From Candidatus Avelusimicrobium cornigerorum (GTDB taxonomy: Bacteria; Elusimicrobiota; Elusimicrobia; Elusimicrobiales; Elusimicrobiaceae), in assembly GCA_002309715.1 (NCBI GenBank), contig DBXW01000012.1, positions 1 to 57,275 of the forward strand: a stretch of DNA of 57,275 nt. Reading direction: 5' to 3'. Below the pieces are notes generated by a model. It was not told the DNA's origin and searched no databases. It was given only the letters and a program-made list of their open reading frames with translations. This document shows, one piece after another, positions 51,405 to 57,275 of this stretch. Within the stretch, counting starts at the first letter, position 1; each line of letters starts with the position of its first letter. The position numbers and the translations under genes are program-made.

Positions 51405-52925
51405 ATGTTTGATAAAAAATCATACACGCTTTATAAATTTCACAAACAAATCAACCAATCGTTTCAGGACAAGCGCGAACTATTAGAGTGCGCCTTGCCG
51501 GCATTGCGCGATTTATTTAAGTTGGACCGCGTCTATTTTTTCAATTGGCAGCAAGAGCGTGCGATTTTATCGCTCAAAATGATGTGCAAAAAAGAGTACT
51601 GTATGGATATGCAGGAAGATATTTCTGTGGCCAACGAGCCGGCTTTTTTGCGTCAACTTTTGCAAGAGGGGGTAGCGGAGACAACGGATTTAAGTTACCC
51701 CGCACTTTATGTGCTGATTCGTTGGTTGCGCCCGACGATGGAATTGAAAGGGGGCGAAGTGCGCTCTATTATGCGCGAGAAAGTCGGTGTGCTGCGCTTG
51801 GAACGTTTCCGCAAAAACCGCGTATTTACCGATTCGGAAATTGATTTAATCAAAGCCCTGGGGCAAGAAATTTCCCACAACTTGCATAATACGGAAATTG
51901 ACCAGGCCAAAAACCAACGCTTAAGTGTATCTACCGCACTTAACGATTTATCCACGATATTTGCTTCTTCCTTACGCCTTAACGACGGTTTGGAACTGAT
52001 TTTAAAAGGTGTACAGCGGTATTTTCATTTTGACCGTGTGCATTTGTATTTGACTAATTCCGACGGTACGCGCATCAAATCGGTATTGGGGGTGGACATT
52101 TCCGGCGTGGTTACGCAAGAATCGGGTGACGCGCTTGGCGAAGAAGAAAAGCAAATCTTAAAAGAAGTTTTTAACTCCCCCGCTACCTACCGCGCTACGC
52201 GCAGTGTGATTTATTTGCCGCTTAAAGTGCAGCGTACTAAAGTGGGGTTACTCACGTTTGACAATATACTTTCCCGCCGCAAAATTGGGTATTTGGATTT
52301 TATTTCCTTGCAACAATTTGCCACGCAAATGGCGCTGACTATTGACAACGCACGCCTGTTTGAGCGCGTGCAGGAATTGTCAAATTACGACGAATTGACC
52401 AAATTGCCGGTGCGCCGTTATTTCAACGAAAAATTTGCCGAAGAAATCTACCGTGCCAAACGGTTTGGGTTATCTCTGTCGCTGGTTATTATGGACATTG
52501 ACTGGTTTAAGCAAATCAACGACCGTTACGGTCACCAAGTAGGGGACTGGGCACTTAAAGCGGTTAGCAAAATTATCCGCTCGTCGCTGCGTCAAACAGA
52601 CGTGCCGTGCCGTTTTGGCGGAGACGAAATGATGATTATGCTTCCGCGTACCAATAGCGAAGAGGCCAAAGTTATTGCGCAACGTTTGCAAGAGCGTATC
52701 TGTTCGGTGGTACTGCCGGACCGCACCGCCCTTGAGCCGGAGCATTTGAGCATTAGTCAAGGCATTTCCACCTATCCTTCCGACGGTGCAACGGCCGAAG
52801 AACTTTTAGAAAAGGCCGACCAAGCGCTTTATGTTGTTAAACAGCGCGGCCGCGGGGACTTTGCCGTTTACCGTGAAGTGGCCGAGCAAGTACCACAAAA
52901 ACCCACTGAAGAAGAAAACCAATAA
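51405..52925 (+). CDS. Soluble diguanylate cyclase with two GAF-like domains
   Basis: A 506-residue cytosolic protein. Two GAF-like sensory domains (about 20-165 and 185-325) joined by helices, then a GGDEF domain (about 335-490). The active-site loop reads RFGGDEM (403-409), a GGDE form with Met in place of the last Phe. The inhibitory I-site RQTD is at 396-399, five residues before it. DYDELTKLP-type start (YDELTKLPVRR) and IDWFKQINDRYGH are intact, so it should make cyclic-di-GMP with product inhibition. No membrane segment. The end is Glu/Gln-rich. Coupled to the SBP-like gene upstream. Confidence 0.92.
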   Translation: MFDKKSYTLYKFHKQINQSFQDKRELLECALPALRDLFKLDRVYFFNWQQERAILSLKMMCKKEYCMDMQEDISVANEPAFLRQLLQEGVAETTDLSYPALYVLIRWLRPTMELKGGEVRSIMREKVGVLRLERFRKNRVFTDSEIDLIKALGQEISHNLHNTEIDQAKNQRLSVSTALNDLSTIFASSLRLNDGLELILKGVQRYFHFDRVHLYLTNSDGTRIKSVLGVDISGVVTQESGDALGEEEKQILKEVFNSPATYRATRSVIYLPLKVQRTKVGLLTFDNILSRRKIGYLDFISLQQFATQMALTIDNARLFERVQELSNYDELTKLPVRRYFNEKFAEEIYRAKRFGLSLSLVIMDIDWFKQINDRYGHQVGDWALKAVSKIIRSSLRQTDVPCRFGGDEMMIMLPRTNSEEAKVIAQRLQERICSVVLPDRTALEPEHLSISQGISTYPSDGATAEELLEKADQALYVVKQRGRGDFAVYREVAEQVPQKPTEEENQ

Positions 52926-52929
52926 AAAT

Positions 52930-53043
52930 CTGTTATACCGCAAGGTAGTAATGCGGTATCTCCCGCTTTTGCTTACGCAAAGGGGCGTTCCCACCCGAAA
53001 ATAAAATCGGGAGATGTCGGATAAAAACCTTCCGGCATGACAA
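52930..53043. mobile_element. 114-bp element with 36-bp imperfect terminal inverted repeats
   Basis: The left 36 bp (52930-52965) match the reverse complement of the right 36 bp (53008-53043) at 26 positions without gaps. The inner 8 bp ATCTCCCG are identical. Each arm also forms its own hairpin (TACCGCA/TGCGGTA in the left, ATGTCGG/CCGGCAT in the right). The 42-bp middle carries TTTTGC-TTAC-GCAAAG. No protein is encoded. Looks like a miniature inverted-repeat element or dispersed palindrome; in place it may also stop transcripts of the cyclase gene. Flanking target duplication was not convincing. Confidence 0.55.
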
Positions 53044-53078
53044 CATTTTTCCTTTTCAAAAAAATCTCAAAAAAACTA

Positions 53079-53107
53079 TTGACAACGTGCCCAAAAGTTG
53101 CGACAAT
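53079..53107 (+). promoter_or_regulatory. Promoter of the giant surface-protein gene
   Basis: TTGACA (53079-53084, perfect consensus), 17 bp, GACAAT (53102-53107). Gives a 5' leader of about 90 nt. Confidence 0.7.
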
Positions 53108-53123
53108 GTAAGAGAGCCTTTTT

Positions 53124-53161
53124 ATCGGCGTGTTTCTTGACGTACAAAAAAACGCGCCGAT
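53124..53161 (+). promoter_or_regulatory. Strong hairpin in the 5' leader of the giant gene
   Basis: ATCGGCGTGTTT pairs with AAACGCGCCGAT (12 bp, one G.U) around a 14-nt loop, 45 nt before the ATG. It is followed by a moderately T-rich stretch, so it may be an attenuator or an mRNA-stabilising stem. Confidence 0.55.
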
Positions 53162-53205
53162 TTGGGTTGTTATTTTTGTTATAAAAATAAATAAATAACA
53201 TAAAA

Positions 53206-56200
53206 ATGAAAAAGATTTTTTCCGTTTCTCGTCGTACAAAAATAGGGCTAGCAACTACTTTGTTGCTTTTATCAGCCGCGTTTCCGTCGTTTGCGCAGAC
53301 GGCTGATGCGCGCTACGCGGGTGTGTTTTATAGTAAAGATGCCAATGGTGATATAGATGCAATGTACTGCAATTGGGATACTTCTTGGTTAAAAGTTTCT
53401 CAAAGAGACCAATCCCGGCATAACGTCAGTTTTGTGACTTCACCCGCACCGAGTGGCAACTCCAACCAAACCGATCCGTGGGTGAGTTCCGCACTTATTG
53501 AGTATGACCAACCCTATACGAGACCAGGTGCTTGGGCAAATAAATATCCTAACCACTGTTTGGCACTTTGTATGGAAGTGGTATGTGACAACAAGCCTTT
53601 GGGTGGTAGCACGTATGCCATTTCTTTCCCGTTACAAAACATCCGGTTTGATATCGTCAAATACTACAACAACAAAAACGTAGAAAACCCGGAAGAAACC
53701 CCGCCGGTCCGCACGATTGACTTATTTCCCAATACGGGATCTGCCCGCTGCGGTTCGTACCGTTGTCCGGGAGCCGCAACATCAGGTCTTACCTGTAGCG
53801 GTGCGCAATACGTGAGTACTGATTCGGGGTCAGGTATTTCAAGTTCATCGACGAATGTTCACCCTTATGACTGTAAAAACATCGCAACGGGGGATACTTA
53901 TCCGTGTGGCTCCAATCATCCTGAGTGCCCTTGTGTATGTAATTCAGGTGTCTGCAACTGGGTTGTTTTTAATAATGATGGGATAGGAGTCAGGCCGTAC
54001 TGCAGCAACACGGATTGTCCTAACAGTGCAACCTTCTGTGCGGCGTGGGACGGCTCGTACGAAATCAACGGCGAATTTGGTAAAACAAACGGCCAATATG
54101 CCTTCCGCGCACAAGTATCTACCGACGCGCCCGGCGATGGTGTAATGGTAGATAAAATTCAATTTGACTCTATTATTGCCTACCCGGGTATGAACCAAAT
54201 CCCGATACAGGTAGACGTAACCAACGTGCACATGGTGCGCAGTACGCCCAGTGTAGTGGGTACGATTACACCGGTCAGCGCGCAGCCGTACACCTATTCG
54301 TATCGTTTAAGCAAAGATGCGGATATGCGCATTGCCATTTTAGACGCATCCAACTCCGACGCGGCGGCGTATGCCTCACAAAATGACGGTGCCAACGCCC
54401 CGATTGGAAATGCTACGAACGAATTAAAATGTGTTGGATCAGCAACTAACTCTGAAGCGTGGGTCACAAATCCTTTAACCCACGCGGAAGTCACTTCACC
54501 GGATGCATGTTTCCGAGGCTGTTATTCAGATACTAACAAAAATTGTTATTACTATACCGAATGCCCACAGTCGGGCTATAATGGTCCTTGTTATACAAAT
54601 TATAAAGATCCCGCCAATCCTGGAGACGACCCCCATGTGACAATACTAGGGGCCGACGATTGTATGTGTCCCGGTAACGGTGGCGGTGAACACGGAGGAA
54701 GATCTCCTGATGCTTGGTATTGGGCTGGCGGTTTTGGTACGTATTTGTGGTTTGGACCGGATTCGAACCCCGCTTCACAAACTTATGGGCAAGATATTTG
54801 GCAAAGAAAAACAGGTTGTTGCAGAACTATAACAGCGATGACTTCTAACGAGATTGCAGCAGCGGAGCCTACCTTTGTTGCCGAACGTAAACTCATTGTA
54901 CGCACATTGACCGATTGGCAACCGCGGCTGGGCGAAGGGATGAAAGGTCAGGATAAAGACGTACAAATCACGGAATTTGATTCGTGGGACGGCCGCAACA
55001 ATAGCGGGATGCTCTTGCCGGCAGGTAACTATGCGGTCACGTTGCAAGCCAAATCGGCCGACGAGTGGCCGGGGATAGATTTTTCACGTGCGGTCACGCG
55101 GCAAATGTCGTTAGATCCGCTCAAACTGACTGACGTTGTTATCCGCGGGCTGAACCGTCAATCAACGGCGTATGCGACGGTGTCTTATGTACCGACGGAA
55201 TCATCCAAAGTATTTTGGTATATTTACACGCCGGGCACGGTATTTGAAAACACGAATGCCACACAAGGTGCGGTGTTGACCGATTCATCCAAGCCTACGG
55301 GTACGCAACCGACTATAGAGGCCGGCACAGGCTCGTTAGTCGCCAAGATAGAGCAAGACCGTCAAGGGCGTATGAACTTTACTTCCCGTTGGGATGGGTT
55401 GTGTGGTATTAACGCGCTAGCCAATGGAGGGCTCGGGGAAAAATTTACAATTGCAAAATATGAATATTTCCCGTTAGGGGCATTGAATAATAGTGGCGAT
55501 CTGATTGAAGGCGTGCAGTGTATAAGTGATACAGGATGTGACTACTATTTGAAAAACTGTACGCGCAAATACCCTTATAATGCCACAATGTCCGACGGAA
55601 GGACTTGCACCACGTCTGGTGGTTGTACGCAAACCTTTGCCTCCGGTGCGCCGATGCCGGATGGCAACTATGTCTATGCGTTATGGGCGGAAATCCCCTA
55701 TAACGGCAAATACTTAAATGCGATAGGGTCTCTTTTGCAACATCCGGAGTTCTATGCGGGCGGACAATGTAAGGTAAAGGCTACCGGCCAATCAGGTTCT
55801 TCCACCGACATCGCTGCTAAAGAAATCAACGGGCAATGTTTTATGGGTGTAAAGACGTTGCAATATAAAGTAGGGGAAGTAGCCATAGAACGCGGTTTAG
55901 TGGATATAACGATACAACCGGTGAGTTACTCTACGATAGGTTCCAGCCCGACGGCGTACGGGTTAGATCCGTTTATCTTTAAATACAGCATAGCGCGTGA
56001 TGCTACGGTAATAGCGAAGGTAGAAAACACGGCGGGTGCGGTAGTAAAATACTTAACGCCGCGCGAAGGCGTATCGCAAGTGTCGCAACAAATGAACACG
56101 ATCAGTTGGGACGGACGCGACGATGCGGGGCGTATGGTAACGCCCGGCACGTATATGTTTGTGGTAGAGACGGCAGACGCGATGTTCCCTGCGGTAAAGA

Positions 56201-57275
56201 ACCGTGCAAGTGCGATATTCCCGGTGGACATGTACCGCGTAGTAGATTTAGCGACGACGGATGTATATGGTGACAGTGACGCGAAAGCGACGATATCGTA
56301 TGCGTTGTCCAAAGCGATGAACGTGCAGATTAACATTTATAATAAGGATGTCGTGATCCCGAACCATCAAGAGACGATTAGAGATTATGATCAATATGAT
56401 GTATTAGGTACGGCCACGTGGGTTACTCCTTATTATTATGTTGCACATTGGAACGATACGGTGCCGGCATTACCGTTGACAGATTCAGGATTGCCTGGTA
56501 CTGGCAATTTAAGTACAGCTGCAACAACGGCTAGGCCGTCAGTTTTGGTTGCCGTTGTGAGTGGTACAGATTATGCGGCTCGGGATACTTTTTCGGTGAC
56601 TACTAACCCCGGTTGGAATCCGGCAAGTACAGACTCTTGTGACCAGACTCATCCGGAAGCATGTGAGTATCGCGTATCCGTGTTACGTGAGTATTTAGAT
56701 GCTGATAGCCAATTTACAGGAACTTGGCCACCACGTGTATGTATGATTCCATATGACAGCGACTTCTTCAGCAATGGGACCTCCGGTGGTTATGTGGTCC
56801 CGTCAAAAAACCCAACGTGTATCTATGTAAATGATACATCATTTACCAACTATCCCAGGAACGTTTTGGGAGCGCTGGGTGATTTAGACGTACGATTACA
56901 ACCGATTAAGACGTTTGAACGCAGTGCTATGCAACCGGGCGATGGTTTGCGGTTAACGGAAGAGTGGGACGCGTTGTATTTCTATAATCCGTTGAACTGC
57001 CCGGATAACTCTACCGATTTACGCAACTGCAAATATGAAATGGTACCTGACGGACAATATCCGTTCTTCATAGCGGCGCGGTCCAACGAACCGTTTGACC
57101 GGTATTATTATCAGAGCGCGGATGGGACCTTAACAGATCCGGTAACCGGGCAGACCTATTTAGAAGGCGCTCCATTTAGACCTAACGGTACTGTTACCGT
57201 CAAGCAAGAAGATTATCTATACGCAACGGACAAAGTGTTAGGTAAAATTAACGTGACGCGCGGGCCGGTGTATTT
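53206..57275 (+). CDS. Giant secreted Cys-rich protein with FlgD-type Ig repeats (3' end beyond window)
   Basis: An unbroken frame of 1356 codons from the ATG at 53206 to the window edge; the stop is not reached. I followed it codon by codon and saw no stop. Signal peptide about 1-31, ending SFA. At least five repeats of the FlgD Ig-like hallmark, WDG followed about 15-50 residues later by an A/P-x-G-x-Y turn, start at Trp281, 594, 729, 968 and 1254. The clearest are SWDGRNNSGMLLPAGNYAV and SWDGRDDAGRMVTPGTYMF. Between them lie Cys-rich segments (for example CPCVCNSGVCNW). No membrane anchor is visible in the part shown. Probably a surface or extracellular filament protein; role unknown. Confidence 0.85.
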   Translation, partial: MKKIFSVSRRTKIGLATTLLLLSAAFPSFAQTADARYAGVFYSKDANGDIDAMYCNWDTSWLKVSQRDQSRHNVSFVTSPAPSGNSNQTDPWVSSALIEYDQPYTRPGAWANKYPNHCLALCMEVVCDNKPLGGSTYAISFPLQNIRFDIVKYYNNKNVENPEETPPVRTIDLFPNTGSARCGSYRCPGAATSGLTCSGAQYVSTDSGSGISSSSTNVHPYDCKNIATGDTYPCGSNHPECPCVCNSGVCNWVVFNNDGIGVRPYCSNTDCPNSATFCAAWDGSYEINGEFGKTNGQYAFRAQVSTDAPGDGVMVDKIQFDSIIAYPGMNQIPIQVDVTNVHMVRSTPSVVGTITPVSAQPYTYSYRLSKDADMRIAILDASNSDAAAYASQNDGANAPIGNATNELKCVGSATNSEAWVTNPLTHAEVTSPDACFRGCYSDTNKNCYYYTECPQSGYNGPCYTNYKDPANPGDDPHVTILGADDCMCPGNGGGEHGGRSPDAWYWAGGFGTYLWFGPDSNPASQTYGQDIWQRKTGCCRTITAMTSNEIAAAEPTFVAERKLIVRTLTDWQPRLGEGMKGQDKDVQITEFDSWDGRNNSGMLLPAGNYAVTLQAKSADEWPGIDFSRAVTRQMSLDPLKLTDVVIRGLNRQSTAYATVSYVPTESSKVFWYIYTPGTVFENTNATQGAVLTDSSKPTGTQPTIEAGTGSLVAKIEQDRQGRMNFTSRWDGLCGINALANGGLGEKFTIAKYEYFPLGALNNSGDLIEGVQCISDTGCDYYLKNCTRKYPYNATMSDGRTCTTSGGCTQTFASGAPMPDGNYVYALWAEIPYNGKYLNAIGSLLQHPEFYAGGQCKVKATGQSGSSTDIAAKEINGQCFMGVKTLQYKVGEVAIERGLVDITIQPVSYSTIGSSPTAYGLDPFIFKYSIARDATVIAKVENTAGAVVKYLTPREGVSQVSQQMNTISWDGRDDAGRMVTPGTYMFVVETADAMFPAVKNRASAIFPVDMYRVVDLATTDVYGDSDAKATISYALSKAMNVQINIYNKDVVIPNHQETIRDYDQYDVLGTATWVTPYYYVAHWNDTVPALPLTDSGLPGTGNLSTAATTARPSVLVAVVSGTDYAARDTFSVTTNPGWNPASTDSCDQTHPEACEYRVSVLREYLDADSQFTGTWPPRVCMIPYDSDFFSNGTSGGYVVPSKNPTCIYVNDTSFTNYPRNVLGALGDLDVRLQPIKTFERSAMQPGDGLRLTEEWDALYFYNPLNCPDNSTDLRNCKYEMVPDGQYPFFIAARSNEPFDRYYYQSADGTLTDPVTGQTYLEGAPFRPNGTVTVKQEDYLYATDKVLGKINVTRGPVY

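Overview
The window reads as chromosomal DNA of a Gram-negative, host- or gut-associated fermenter, most likely an Elusimicrobiota (Elusimicrobium-like) bacterium. The taxonomic call is inference. It rests on several dispersed type IV pilin-like genes beside a prepilin peptidase, a BamA/Skp/lipid A cluster (an outer membrane with LPS), a Na+-pump decarboxylase, and overall protein flavour. No ribosomal RNA or taxon-specific marker was available. No CRISPR array, transposase or phage module is visible.

Layout, left to right. 1-650: tRNA-Arg with an unusual GCG anticodon. 649-6540 (minus): a run amidase - birA - oadG - oadA - oadB, i.e. a biotin-dependent Na+-pumping decarboxylase with its biotin ligase. 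6566-9820 (plus): Nif3-like protein, M20 hydrolase, pseudopilin, prepilin peptidase. 9883-16236 (minus): valS, then two exported peptidase T-like proteins (one with its metal ligands destroyed), then rdgB. 16350-18013: mtnN-luxS (autoinducer-2 route), a small membrane protein, and tRNA-Ser whose 3' end is duplicated 193 bp downstream. 18277-24189: fmt, lemA, a TPM protein, a PASTA protein, rpe and a ribosomal/tRNA-modification operon rpsP-khpA-trmD-rplS that lacks rimM. 24288-28446 (minus): a sirtuin and a complete Chlamydia-type aaxA-aaxB-aaxC arginine/agmatine system. 28603-31131: a HEAGH membrane protein, a pilin, terC and rpmB. 31196-38511: an outer-membrane biogenesis operon bamA-ompH-lpxD-lpxC-fabZ-lpxA-lpxI. 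38945-44447: a pilin, an M50 protease, then trpS-scpA-scpB-glgA. 44453-50193: alkaline phosphatase, ftsX, a degenerate-LytM envC, ctpA, tsaD. 50203-52925: a cytoplasmic solute-binding-protein fold next to a double-GAF diguanylate cyclase. 53206-57275: the first 1356 codons of a giant secreted cysteine-rich protein with FlgD-type Ig repeats, still open at the window edge.

How the parts fit. Much of the window concerns the cell envelope: outer-membrane assembly, lipid A, septal peptidoglycan cleavage (amidase, FtsX, EnvC-like activator, CtpA), exported peptidases, pilins and a giant surface protein. Metabolism is represented by decarboxylation-driven sodium export, acid/arginine handling and glycogen synthesis. 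Signalling is represented by LuxS and a cyclic-di-GMP module with a possible cytosolic ligand sensor. Several genes have a -10 box placed so that transcription would begin at or within about 3 nt of the ATG, suggesting frequent leaderless mRNAs.

Best candidates for something undescribed: the cytosolic binding-protein/diguanylate-cyclase pair, the inactive peptidase T paralogue beside an active one, the giant FlgD-Ig/cysteine mosaic protein, and the 114-bp inverted-repeat element just upstream of it.
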